A stretch of DNA of 64,000 nucleotides from Rubeoparvulum massiliense (GTDB lineage: Bacteria > Bacillota > Bacilli > Rubeoparvulales > Rubeoparvulaceae). Under the pieces are notes generated by a model. It was not told where the DNA came from, ran no database searches, and worked only from the letters and a program-made list of their open reading frames with translations. Within the stretch, counting starts at the first letter, position 1. Each line of letters begins with the position of its first letter. This document shows positions 19,066 to 26,783 of this stretch, one piece after another. The translations under genes were made by a program, and so were the position numbers. Location: NCBI RefSeq assembly GCF_001049895.1, contig NZ_CVPE01000006.1:952503-1016502 (forward strand), written 5' to 3'.

Positions 19066-20160
19066 TTATCTTATTTCATATGAGCCCCCAGGTAGCCTGT
19101 CAATCCATTGCTCCAGCTCTAATTGCAAGAGAGCTACCATGATTTGGACTAAAGGAATACCAGTCAATTCCGCCAATTGATCAGGATAAAGTCTACCATG
19201 ATTTCGCAGCGCCTGAAGGATGGGAGCATGCTCTAGCTGCATCACTCGTTCCTGAGTTTGCAATTGGGGTGCATGATCAAAAATCTCCTTCCAATCTGTG
19301 ATTAGGGTTGCCCCTTGCTTAATTAAATTATGTGTTCCTTCAGACTGAGGAGAAAAAATGGAACCAGGCACACAGAACACCTCTTTCCCTTGCTCAAGTG
19401 CCAAGTCAGCAGTGATTAAAGACCCGCTTTTCTTCGCTGCTTCCACAACAATCACACCATCACTAAGCCCGCTGATCAAACGATTACGCAGAGGAAAGTA
19501 GCTAGGATGGGGCTTAATATGAGGAGGATACTCACTGAGAAGTAAACCTTCCTTCCCCATCTGCTTATAGAGTTGACTATATTCTGGAGGATAGATGGTT
19601 CGAAAACCGCCTGCAATAACGCCAATGCTCTTCCCACCATAACGTAATGCACCTTGATGGGCAAGACCATCGATCCCTCGTGCCATACCTGAGACCACCG
19701 TTACACCATATTGGGATAACTGCTCAGCAAAACGCTGAGCAACCCGTTGACCATAGGGCGTAGGATTACGTGTACCTACAATAGCGATTTTTGGTTGGTA
19801 AAGATACTCAAGATTTCCCTTATAAAAAAGCAAGTATGGCGCTTGGTGGATATGACGTAATTGCTCAGGATATAGGGGATCCCACCAGGAGAGCAGACCT
19901 ACGCCTTCCTTCACCCAGTTTTCCCGCTCTTTCTTTACCCACTCTGTATAGCTTGCATCGTTCAGCTTACTTTTAATAATGGAAGTAATATGACGGCTGA
20001 TGCCTAAAGAATCAGCAAGTATCCCTTCTCCATAGATATCGAGTGCCTCCGGTTGATCGACAAATTGTTTCACGGTAGCATAACCTACGCCCATGATCAT
20101 GCTAAGGTGTATCAAACTACTTAACCTTATTTCATCCTTATTGGCATTCCCATTATTCAT
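19066..20160 (-). CDS. dprA: DNA-processing protein DprA/Smf
   Basis: Loads RecA on incoming single-stranded DNA during transformation. About 364 residues: an N-terminal SAM-like region, a central Rossmann fold with Y-G-Q-R-V-A, V-V-S-G-M-A-R-G-I-D-G-L-A-H-Q-G-A-L and S-G-S-L-I-T-A-D-L-A-L-E-Q-G-K-E-V-F-C-V-P-G-S, and a C-terminal winged-helix module (~305-364). The start is ATG 20160 after GGAGAGGAGGAG; a longer TTG-started frame is spurious. It suggests competence potential. Confidence 0.96.
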   Translation of the reverse strand: MNNGNANKDEIRLSSLIHLSMIMGVGYATVKQFVDQPEALDIYGEGILADSLGISRHITSIIKSKLNDASYTEWVKKERENWVKEGVGLLSWWDPLYPEQLRHIHQAPYLLFYKGNLEYLYQPKIAIVGTRNPTPYGQRVAQRFAEQLSQYGVTVVSGMARGIDGLAHQGALRYGGKSIGVIAGGFRTIYPPEYSQLYKQMGKEGLLLSEYPPHIKPHPSYFPLRNRLISGLSDGVIVVEAAKKSGSLITADLALEQGKEVFCVPGSIFSPQSEGTHNLIKQGATLITDWKEIFDHAPQLQTQERVMQLEHAPILQALRNHGRLYPDQLAELTGIPLVQIMVALLQLELEQWIDRLPGGSYEIR

Positions 20161-20218
20161 TCTTCTCCTCCTCTCCATATTGGATATATTAATCGTCAAA
20201 AAGGAAATTCCTGTATAT

Positions 20219-20250
20219 AAAAAAGCATGTAGAGAAGTTCCTACATGCTT
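20219..20250 (-). terminator. Intrinsic terminator after sucD
   Basis: On the minus strand AAGCATGTAG (20250-20241) and CTACATGCTT (20232-20223) form a perfect 10-bp stem with an 8-base loop, followed by a run of T. It lies 27 bases past the sucD stop and closes the sucCD transcript before dprA. Confidence 0.92.
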
Positions 20251-20276
20251 AGCCTTTGTATGAATGTTTTACTTAG

Positions 20277-21179
20277 TTATAGATTTTTACATTTCTCATA
20301 TATGCCCTGTTCCTTCAGAACAGCAACTAAGGTCTCACCGATCACCGCAGGGGTAGGAGCCACACGGACTCCACATGCTTCCAGGGTAGCAATCTTTTCC
20401 TTGGCAGTCCCTTGACCTCCTGAAATAATCGCTCCAGCATGTCCCATTCTCTTCCCAGCAGGTGCTGTTTGTCCCCCGATAAAACCGATCACAGGCTTCT
20501 TCATATGAGTGCGAATCCATTCTGCAGCTTCCTCTTCAGCAGTTCCACCGATCTCACCGATTAGAACAACTGCTTCTGTTTCTGGATCATGATTAAAGAG
20601 CTCCAAAGTATCGATAAAATCCATACCCTTTACGGGATCCCCACCAATTCCCACTGCAGTGGATTGTCCAATACCAAGTGTGGTTAATTGATGAACCGCT
20701 TCATAGGTTAAGGTTCCTGAACGGGAAACGATGCCAACATGTCCCTTCCGATGAATATATCCAGGCATAATACCAATTTTACATTCATCTGCTGTAATGA
20801 CACCAGGACAGTTGGGGCCGATCAGCTTCGTCTTCTTCCCTTCCATAAAGCGTTTTACCTTCACCATATCGAGAACTGGAATCCCTTCAGTTATACAGAT
20901 CACCAAATCCAATTCTGCATCTACAGCTTCCATAATTGAATCAGCAGCGAAGGCAGGAGGAACATAAATTACGGATGCAGTAGCTCCTGTGGCATGCACA
21001 GCTTCTTTTACGGTATTGAAGACTGGTAATCCTTCGATCTCCATTCCACCCTTACCAGGTGTAACACCTCCAACCATCTTCGTTCCATACTCTAGCGCTT
21101 GCTTCGTATGGAAATGACCAGTTGAGCCAGTAATCCCCTGTGTTATCACCTTTGTATCCTTATTAATTAGAATACCCAT
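20277..21179 (-). CDS. sucD: Succinyl-CoA ligase (ADP-forming), alpha subunit
   Basis: With SucC it converts succinyl-CoA to succinate with ATP formation in the TCA cycle. The 300 residues include the N-terminal CoA-binding fold ([14 protein letters not shown]), the loop [10 protein letters not shown] and the phosphorylated active-site His in [10 protein letters not shown]. Length and motifs are standard. It lies 20 bases downstream of sucC. Confidence 0.98.
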   Translation of the reverse strand: MGILINKDTKVITQGITGSTGHFHTKQALEYGTKMVGGVTPGKGGMEIEGLPVFNTVKEAVHATGATASVIYVPPAFAADSIMEAVDAELDLVICITEGIPVLDMVKVKRFMEGKKTKLIGPNCPGVITADECKIGIMPGYIHRKGHVGIVSRSGTLTYEAVHQLTTLGIGQSTAVGIGGDPVKGMDFIDTLELFNHDPETEAVVLIGEIGGTAEEEAAEWIRTHMKKPVIGFIGGQTAPAGKRMGHAGAIISGGQGTAKEKIATLEACGVRVAPTPAVIGETLVAVLKEQGIYEKCKNL

Positions 21180-21199
21180 CCATTCATCCCACCTTTCTC

Positions 21200-22360
21200 T
21201 TATTGAACCTGAGCAACAATTTTTTCTGCTGCATGAGCCAACGAATCTGCTGCCACAATAGGTAGACCCGATTCACGGAGAAGCTGCTTACCTAACTCAA
21301 CATTGGTGCCCTCTAAACGAACCACCAATGGAACCTTCAGTTCCACTTGCTTGACCGCATTAATAATTCCCGAGGCGATCACATCACATTTCATAATCCC
21401 GCCAAAAATATTGACAAGAATCCCTTGTACTTTAGGATCGGAAAGAATGATTTTAAATGCCTCTGTTACCTTCTCTTCACTAGCACCGCCACCTACATCG
21501 AGGAAGTTAGCTGGTTCGCCACCATAATATTTAATAATGTCCATGGTAGCCATGGCTAAGCCAGCCCCATTCACCATACAACCGATATTTCCATCTAAGT
21601 TAATATAGGTCAGATCATACTTCGATGCTTCAATTTCCATGGGATCCTCTTCATCTAGATCGCGATAGGCTACCAATTCTGGATGACGGAAGAGTGCATT
21701 GGAATCAAAGTTTAATTTTGCATCCAAAGCCATAACTTGATTGTCACCTGTGACGACGAGAGGGTTAATCTCTGCGATAGAGCAATCCTTTTCAATAAAT
21801 GCTTGATATAACCCTAGCATAAACTTCGTAGCATGATTGATAAGAGAATGGGGAATATGTATGGCAAATGCCACTTCACGGGCTTGATATGGCATAAGAC
21901 CAACAGCAGGATCAATGGCTATTTTGATAATTTTTTCAGGCGTCTTTGCAGCAACCTCTTCAATATCCATACCGCCCTCTTCTGAAGCCATCAAAACAAC
22001 ACGACCTGAGCCTCGATCTAAAACCATACCCACATAATACTCTTGCTCAATCTTGCAACCTTCTTCAATGAGAAGGCGCTTTACTTCCTTGCCTTCTGGA
22101 CCTGTCTGATGAGTAACCAATGTCTTCCCTAGTAATTCCTCTGCATATTGATGCACTTCATCCAAGCTTTTCGCAAGCTTAACTCCGCCTGCTTTCCCCC
22201 GTCCACCTGCGTGGATCTGTGCTTTAACAACATAGATGGGTCCTTGCAATTGCTTGGCCACCTCTACAGCTTCATCTACTGAAAAAGCTACCCCACCTGC
22301 AGGCACCACGATGCCATAAGATTGTAAGATCTCCTTGCCTTGGTACTCGTGAATGTTCAT
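21200..22360 (-). CDS. sucC: Succinyl-CoA ligase (ADP-forming), beta subunit
   Basis: The 386-residue beta subunit has an N-terminal ATP-grasp domain ([24 protein letters not shown]) and a C-terminal CoA-ligase domain ([27 protein letters not shown]). It is the first gene of the sucCD operon, with a recognisable promoter and a symmetrical upstream element. The ATG follows AGGAGG. Confidence 0.98.
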   Translation of the reverse strand: MNIHEYQGKEILQSYGIVVPAGGVAFSVDEAVEVAKQLQGPIYVVKAQIHAGGRGKAGGVKLAKSLDEVHQYAEELLGKTLVTHQTGPEGKEVKRLLIEEGCKIEQEYYVGMVLDRGSGRVVLMASEEGGMDIEEVAAKTPEKIIKIAIDPAVGLMPYQAREVAFAIHIPHSLINHATKFMLGLYQAFIEKDCSIAEINPLVVTGDNQVMALDAKLNFDSNALFRHPELVAYRDLDEEDPMEIEASKYDLTYINLDGNIGCMVNGAGLAMATMDIIKYYGGEPANFLDVGGGASEEKVTEAFKIILSDPKVQGILVNIFGGIMKCDVIASGIINAVKQVELKVPLVVRLEGTNVELGKQLLRESGLPIVAADSLAHAAEKIVAQVQ

Positions 22361-22432
22361 TCTCCATCCTCCTAATTAACGGATAAAAATAATAGCATAT
22401 CCTGATCTTAGAGGTTACTTCCTTCCATCATG

Positions 22433-22461
22433 AGAATAACCGATTTTACAAAATAATTCAA
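22433..22461 (-). promoter_or_regulatory. SigA-type promoter of sucCD
   Basis: TTGAAT (22461-22456), a 17-base spacer, then TATTCT (22438-22433) on the minus strand, about 70 bases upstream of the sucC ATG. Spacing is ideal and each hexamer matches consensus at 4-5 of 6 positions. Confidence 0.65.
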
Positions 22462-22465
22462 ACAT

Positions 22466-22483
22466 ATGTAACATTTTTTACAT
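22466..22483. promoter_or_regulatory. Perfect palindrome ATGTAA-N6-TTACAT next to the sucC -35
   Basis: ATGTAACATTTTTTACAT spans 22466-22483: perfect 6-bp arms around a 6-base T-rich centre, ending 4 bases upstream of the sucC -35 hexamer. The TGTAA-N6-TTACA geometry recalls Crp/Fnr-family half-site spacing (TGTGA-N6-TCACA), but the half-sites differ. An operator or activator site is inferred; the regulator is unknown. Confidence 0.45.
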
Positions 22484-22615
22484 AGAAACTTAATCTTTCA
22501 TTTTTGGAATATTATATATTCATTTGATTTTTTATACCATTTTTTCATAGTATAAATCAATCACCACCTCATATAATGATTACTGTGGAATAGAAAGGCT
22601 TTAAGGATGACGGGC

Positions 22616-22640
22616 AAAAAAAAGAGAGGCGTAGCCTCCC
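22616..22640 (-). terminator. Intrinsic terminator of the 39-residue peptide gene
   Basis: On the minus strand GGGAGGC (22640-22634), loop TAC, GCCTCTC (22630-22624) form a 7-bp stem with one G-T wobble, followed directly by eight T. It begins one base after the stop codon of the small gene at 22642. Confidence 0.9.
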
Positions 22641-22641
22641 A

Positions 22642-22761
22642 TTACTTAGGTGTACGACCCAATTTGAATGTGAAGCGGAAATGTTGGGTTCCTTTTTCAA
22701 TGACTAATTGAATTCCTGTGATCCGAACAAGAAAGAGCGTGAAGAGAAAAGCCCAGTTCAT
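22642..22761 (-). CDS. Unannotated 39-residue small membrane protein
   Basis: Forty codons from ATG 22761 to TAA 22642. The SD AAAGGGGTGA is close to the ideal Bacillus sequence and well spaced, and a strong intrinsic terminator follows immediately. The peptide begins MNWAFLFTLFLVRITGIQL, one hydrophobic segment (~3-20) interrupted by Arg13, followed by a basic polar tail (…KGTQHFRFTFKLGRTPK). A weak promoter (TTGAAA-17-TATTCC) can be drawn 50 bases upstream; otherwise it could be read through from the MFS gene. I do not recognise the family. SD, reading frame and terminator together make it a likely real gene; function unknown. Confidence 0.75.
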   Translation of the reverse strand: MNWAFLFTLFLVRITGIQLVIEKGTQHFRFTFKLGRTPK

Positions 22762-22847
22762 ACCATCACCCCTTTCTATTCCATGTTATTAGGAAGGGAA
22801 TAAAAGGAAAAGGGTCCTATTTCAAAAATATGTAATATGGATGGGCT

Positions 22848-24068
22848 TTATGTCATTTTTTCGAATTTATTCTTGGATCGAATGTTTTTTTTATGAAAGC
22901 GAAGCATAAGCAATAAAAGCAGTAATGAACAAACTTGTAAAATAGAGAGTAATCCTCCGATACCCCTCCACCCAAATTGACTCCAAAACCAGCCCCCACC
23001 TGCACCGATGATACTAGAGCCTAAATAATAAAAGAGCAAATAAAGTGAAGAGGCATGTGCTTTATGATCTTCTGCTCGTGCTCCTACCAGTGAGCTTGCT
23101 GTGGAGTGACTCCCAAAAAAGCCAAAGGTGAAGCAGCCTAAACCAAGAATCACAATCCATAAATGCTCTACCATGGTTAACTGGATCCCGATGAACATCA
23201 TACTAATATTGATGAGAAGCGTCCAGTGATCACCGAAACGTTTTCGTACCAAGCCCATGGTGTTGGAACTAACAGTCCCCAACAAATAGATAATGAAAAT
23301 CCAACCCACTAGACTTTGACTTAGTGAAAAAGGTGGAAGTACTAAACGATAGGTTAAATAATTGAACATGGTGACAAAGCTCCCCATGAAAAGGAAAGCC
23401 AATAAAAATAATGGTAAGAGGCGAGGATTTAGGAGATGCATGCTGTAGGTCTTCATCGATTCACTCAAAGTAAAACGGTGAGGTCGAGTATGGGTTGGTT
23501 CTGGAAGATACCGCCAAAACCAGAAGGCACTAGCTAAGCTTAAAAGCGCTAAGATGACAACAGCCCAGCGCCAGTCTGCTAAGTCTGTAATCACGCCGAT
23601 AAGAATACGGCCGGTCATTCCGCCGATGGCTGTTCCACTTACATAGAGTCCCATGGCGGTGATAATACTTTTTGGATGATACTCTTCACCGATATAAGCC
23701 ATGGCAATCGCAGGGAATCCAGCGAGGAAGAATCCCTGTAATAATCGAATTGCTAGCAGTAGCTGGAATTGTGGTACCAGCACAATAAAGAAAGCAAGAA
23801 GCGAAGAAAGTAATAGGGACCATGACATCAAGGTCTTTCTTCCTAAACGTTCTGCTAGCTGTGAAGCAAACACAATAGCTATGGCAAGTGTGGCAGTAGA
23901 AAAAGAGACGGAAAGACTCGCAACCGTAGGACTCACACCGAATTCCTCTGAGAATACTGGGAGAAGCGGTTGGGTGCAATAAAGTAACGCAAATGTTACA
24001 AAGCCCCCAGCAAATAATGAAGTATTGGCTTGCCAATATCGTCGTTCTCCCTGTTGAATATATTGCAC
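22848..24068 (-). CDS. Major facilitator superfamily transporter, YnfM/YybF-like
   Basis: A 406-residue protein with about 12 transmembrane helices in two halves. The MFS signature between TM2 and TM3 is visible (A-S-Q-L-A-E-R-L-G-R-K-T-L). A-I-G-G-M-T-G-R-I-L-I-G and W-R-W-A-V-V in the first half, and F-F-G-S-H-S-T-A-S-S in the second, resemble drug/sugar efflux proteins of the YnfM/AraJ group. Substrate unknown; export of a drug or metabolite is inferred. The start is GTG after GGAGGAG. It separates yraN from sucC, which are closer together in B. subtilis, so it is probably a lineage-specific insertion. Confidence 0.88.
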   Translation of the reverse strand: MQYIQQGERRYWQANTSLFAGGFVTFALLYCTQPLLPVFSEEFGVSPTVASLSVSFSTATLAIAIVFASQLAERLGRKTLMSWSLLLSSLLAFFIVLVPQFQLLLAIRLLQGFFLAGFPAIAMAYIGEEYHPKSIITAMGLYVSGTAIGGMTGRILIGVITDLADWRWAVVILALLSLASAFWFWRYLPEPTHTRPHRFTLSESMKTYSMHLLNPRLLPLFLLAFLFMGSFVTMFNYLTYRLVLPPFSLSQSLVGWIFIIYLLGTVSSNTMGLVRKRFGDHWTLLINISMMFIGIQLTMVEHLWIVILGLGCFTFGFFGSHSTASSLVGARAEDHKAHASSLYLLFYYLGSSIIGAGGGWFWSQFGWRGIGGLLSILQVCSLLLLLLMLRFHKKNIRSKNKFEKMT

Positions 24069-24109
24069 GATGACTCCTCCTCGACTATTTCAACAATGGA
24101 TAAAGGAAA

Positions 24110-24481
24110 TTAACTATCAATGTGCTGAATATGTTTGACTCGATATGTTGAACGAGTGCCCTCTTTTGAAATGAATATATCAATCATATCTAAACGAATA
24201 TCATTATAGAAAGTAGCTGAGCTTGTTAAATAGTGAGTAGCAGCCTTGCGAATTCGTTGAAGCTTTTTCCTTGTTATTGCCTCGATACCACTTCCATATG
24301 CCAAACTTCTTCTTGTCTTCACTTCCACAAAGATGATGGTATTTCCATGCTGTGCAATGATGTCAATCTCCCCGTGTTTCGTCCAATAATTTTGGCATAA
24401 AATTTGGTATCCCTGCTCCATCAGATACAGTGTTGCCTTCTCTTCTCCCCATCGTCCTACTATATCAGCCCGCTTTCTCAC
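24110..24481 (-). CDS. yraN: UPF0102 protein YraN, predicted endonuclease fold
   Basis: About 123 residues of the YraN/UPF0102 family, a predicted PD-(D/E)xK nuclease-like protein often near rnhB and dprA. Visible motifs: G-R-W-G-E-E-K-A-T-L-Y-L, N-Y-W-T-K-H-G-E-I-D-I-I-A, F-V-E-V-K-T-R-R-S (catalytic D and ExK). I prefer the GTG at 24481 because AGGGGG lies 8 bases upstream; the longer ATG at 24508 overlaps the preceding gene and lacks an SD. In vivo role not established to my knowledge. Confidence 0.85.
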   Translation of the reverse strand: MRKRADIVGRWGEEKATLYLMEQGYQILCQNYWTKHGEIDIIAQHGNTIIFVEVKTRRSLAYGSGIEAITRKKLQRIRKAATHYLTSSATFYNDIRLDMIDIFISKEGTRSTYRVKHIQHIDS

Positions 24482-24500
24482 CAGATTTTCCCCCTCAATC

Positions 24501-24683
24501 CTATTCATGCTCTGCCTGTTCCATCATCGTGTAAAACTCCATGATTAACTGAGCCAGTTCCTCTGGTATTTGCCGTTCGGTTTCTAATCGACTCAATGCA
24601 TCCACAAGGTCTGGGTCCTCCTGAATGGGTAAACCATGGTCTTTCACAATCTGGATCCATCTTGGGGTAGAAAGATCATTCAT
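24501..24683 (-). CDS. Shortened FlhB C-terminal-domain-like protein (YlqH position)
   Basis: A 60-residue protein whose residues ~8-58 (W-I-Q-I-V-K-D-H-G-L-P-I-Q-E-D-P-D-L-V-D-A-L, Q-I-P-E-E-L) match the last part of the FlhB/EscU cytoplasmic domain. Stand-alone FlhB-like proteins (YlqH) are known at this site in Bacillus. This one starts inside the domain and lacks the N-P-T-H-type cleavage motif and first strand; I found no such sequence in any frame just upstream. The ATG overlaps the stop of the upstream gene (ATGA), so it is a clean coupled gene, not an obvious frameshift. Confidence 0.7.
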   Translation of the reverse strand: MNDLSTPRWIQIVKDHGLPIQEDPDLVDALSRLETERQIPEELAQLIMEFYTMMEQAEHE

Positions 24684-25978
24684 ATACGCACATCCAATCC
24701 ATGGTATGGTTGTGTACCCGGTAATTTCTGTTTAGTTGGTATGAGCTGATTCAGAGGGGAAAACCGAAGACTGGAGAAATGGTAGCCTATATCTTTTAAT
24801 CTCTTTTCCCACTCTTCCCGCTTCTTCTGTATCCGAAGAACCATATCTTCCTGCTCATAGTATAGGTGTACAGAAAGAATCCGCTTCACAATCTGTATAT
24901 CTAAAATATTCAAACCGCTTCGGGGCAGATGAAGATATAAGAGAAGATGAGCATGTTCTGGATCTAATTCTCCATTCCGTAACTTTTTACCTTCTAGCTG
25001 GATCCATGCCTCCTTCTTTGCATCTAAAACGGATTGAGGGAGCTGCAAGAAAAGCTGCTGAACGGTATCCTCTCGCTCATGAAGAAGCAAGAGTTGTTGC
25101 CCAGTAAGATGGTGTACTAGCGGTATCGTCAAATGAGAAAAGGCGCCATTTCCCTGTTGATTCCCTTGTAGACGAAGGAGCTCCTCTTTGAGCGAATGTG
25201 ACCAAGCCTTCGTAGCTGATTGATCTGGATGTTCTACCAACCATTTAAGCCTTTTTTCATAGGTAAGGCCCCAACTTTCCAGCCAATCCGCAAGAGGGAG
25301 AAAGGAAGCGTTGAGCTGATGCATGAGTCTCGTGATCCGTTGAACACTCTCCTCGGCCTGCGCATTTAATTCAGTGTGATCCTGCTGGATTTGTTGATAT
25401 CGTTGATCCCATTTACGTAATAAAGAGCCCCAGCTTTCTCCAAAGAAGAGCTGATGTAATGCCAATAAACTAGTTGAGGAAAATGGCAGATGGTGGGCAA
25501 TAATCCACCTTACTAGTTGCTGAAGCTCGCTCTGTGCCATGAAGGGGAGTTGCAATTGCATTTGGGATAATTGCTGCAGTTGATGAGCAATGATAGGAAG
25601 ATGCTCTTGCTGTAGGAATTGGACCATTTGAACCAATTGCTTATTGGCTCGTAGCCCGAGATAGTGGATTAAGGCTTCTGGAGTAGGAGGAAGGGGCTGA
25701 GGGTTACTGGAATGCTCTGAGGATGGTTGCATAATCACCTTCAGGGTAACGGGTGATGCTGCTCGTTCTACCAACAGCCAGGTAAATTCCCCACGCTTCA
25801 GGGGAGCCTTAACCTTAGCTACGAATGTCGTTCCTGCCAATTTAAGCTTTGCTAATTGATTGGGGTATAGATGTTCCACTTTTCCTAAATAGATCTGCCC
25901 ATAGCTTAACTCTGTAGGTTGTAAGGAAGTTGAATGCTGCTGCAGAAGCAGCCTCGTAAGGAGAGACTCTAGGTTCAT
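24680..25978 (-). CDS. YlqG-like protein with FliK-like C-terminus
   Basis: A 432-residue Leu/Gln-rich soluble protein at the ylqG position between rnhB and the FlhB-like gene. The N-terminus has an SH3-like beta segment (G-Q-I-Y-L-G-K-V-E-H-L-Y-P-N-Q-L-A-K-L, ~25-60); the middle is helical. Near residues 345-415 a pattern L-L-Y-L-H-L-P-R-S-G-L-N-I-L-D-I-Q-I, then W-E-K-R-L-K-D-I-G-Y-H-F-S-S-L-R-F, resembles the FliK C-terminal fold. With the adjoining FlhB-like gene this forms a FliK/FlhB-like pair. The molecular role is unknown. Confidence 0.7.
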   Translation of the reverse strand: MNLESLLTRLLLQQHSTSLQPTELSYGQIYLGKVEHLYPNQLAKLKLAGTTFVAKVKAPLKRGEFTWLLVERAASPVTLKVIMQPSSEHSSNPQPLPPTPEALIHYLGLRANKQLVQMVQFLQQEHLPIIAHQLQQLSQMQLQLPFMAQSELQQLVRWIIAHHLPFSSTSLLALHQLFFGESWGSLLRKWDQRYQQIQQDHTELNAQAEESVQRITRLMHQLNASFLPLADWLESWGLTYEKRLKWLVEHPDQSATKAWSHSLKEELLRLQGNQQGNGAFSHLTIPLVHHLTGQQLLLLHEREDTVQQLFLQLPQSVLDAKKEAWIQLEGKKLRNGELDPEHAHLLLYLHLPRSGLNILDIQIVKRILSVHLYYEQEDMVLRIQKKREEWEKRLKDIGYHFSSLRFSPLNQLIPTKQKLPGTQPYHGLDVRI

Positions 25979-25982
25979 CTTC

Positions 25983-26780
25983 TCACTCCTTCATACCATG
26001 CTCCTGTAACCAATCTCGTAACGGTTGAAAGCTTAAGCGATGAATCGGAGATGGACCATATTGTTGAATCGCTTCCCAATGCTCTTTCGTCCCATAGCCC
26101 TTATGTCGTTCAAACCCATATTGAGGAAATTCCTCAGCATATTGGATCATCAGGTGATCACGGGTGGTCTTGGCAATAATCGAAGCAGCAGCAATGCTTT
26201 GTGAGCGGGCATCCCCCTTCACAAGTGAAAGCTGAGGTACCTTCACCCCTGGAATCTTTAAGGCATCCACGAGGCAGAGCTCCACTTGCTCCTGTACTTG
26301 CGAGTATGCTCTTCTCATTGCTTCATAGGTTGCTTGTAGAATATTGATCTGATCAATTAACTGATGATCAACGATGCCGATTCCGATCGCTACTGCTTCC
26401 TTCTCAATCTCCTGACGAATGGCTGCTCGATGCTCTGCTGTTACCTGCTTAGAGTCATTCAGTCCTGCGATATAGAAAGGATGATCAACCACAACACACG
26501 CAGCTACAACAGGGCCAGCCCACGGTCCACGACCAGCTTCATCGATTCCTCCGATAATCTGAAAGCCTTGTTGCCATTGTTCTCGCTCGATCTCCCACAT
26601 CTTATAAATGCGCTCATGCTCATGTTGTTCCTGCTCTCGTTCCTTGATCCAGCGCTTCAAGATGGACTGAACACCTTTTCTTTGATCCTGCTGAAGCTCC
26701 TGGTAAAGAGAAGAAGGTAATTCTTTGTAGCTATCTAAAAGCTCTTTAACCTCTGATATGGTTGCCTCTGCAATTTTCAT
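25983..26780 (-). CDS. rnhB: Ribonuclease HII
   Basis: Removes ribonucleotides and RNA-DNA hybrids. In 265 residues the catalytic D-E are in I-G-G-I-D-E-A-G-R-G-P-W-A-G-P-V-V-A-A, a further Asp in C-L-V-D-A-L-K-I, and V-K-G-D-A-R-S-Q-S-I-A-A-A-S-I-I-A-K is the family signature. A ~70-residue helical extension precedes the catalytic domain, as in Bacillus RnhB. It is four bases from rbgA upstream and five from ylqG downstream: a compact operon. Confidence 0.97.
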   Translation of the reverse strand: MKIAEATISEVKELLDSYKELPSSLYQELQQDQRKGVQSILKRWIKEREQEQHEHERIYKMWEIEREQWQQGFQIIGGIDEAGRGPWAGPVVAACVVVDHPFYIAGLNDSKQVTAEHRAAIRQEIEKEAVAIGIGIVDHQLIDQINILQATYEAMRRAYSQVQEQVELCLVDALKIPGVKVPQLSLVKGDARSQSIAAASIIAKTTRDHLMIQYAEEFPQYGFERHKGYGTKEHWEAIQQYGPSPIHRLSFQPLRDWLQEHGMKE

Positions 26781-26783
26781 GGC

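Larger units (their letters stand above)
22361..22615. other. sucC upstream region (about 255 bases)
   Basis: Strongly AT-rich spacer. The sucC-proximal third carries the promoter and palindrome described separately. The remainder (about 22500-22610) contains AT tracts and a loose TATAC...GTATA inverted repeat but no convincing gene on either strand. It ends at the terminator of the small peptide gene upstream. Confidence 0.6.

Noticed and set aside
22609-22713. 34-codon plus-strand frame opposite the 39-residue peptide gene (ATG near 22609)
   Set aside because: Only a weak AAAGG upstream, highly basic composition, and its first codons lie in the A tract and stem of the minus-strand terminator. 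The minus-strand frame has the better SD and a terminator placed right after its stop.
24483-24720. Frameshifted remains of a full-length FlhB-like gene upstream of the 60-residue protein
   Set aside because: I read the three minus-strand frames upstream of the ATG at 24683. None continues the FlhB domain or encodes N-P-T-H, and the ATGA overlap is a clean coupling, so the gene looks shortened rather than broken.
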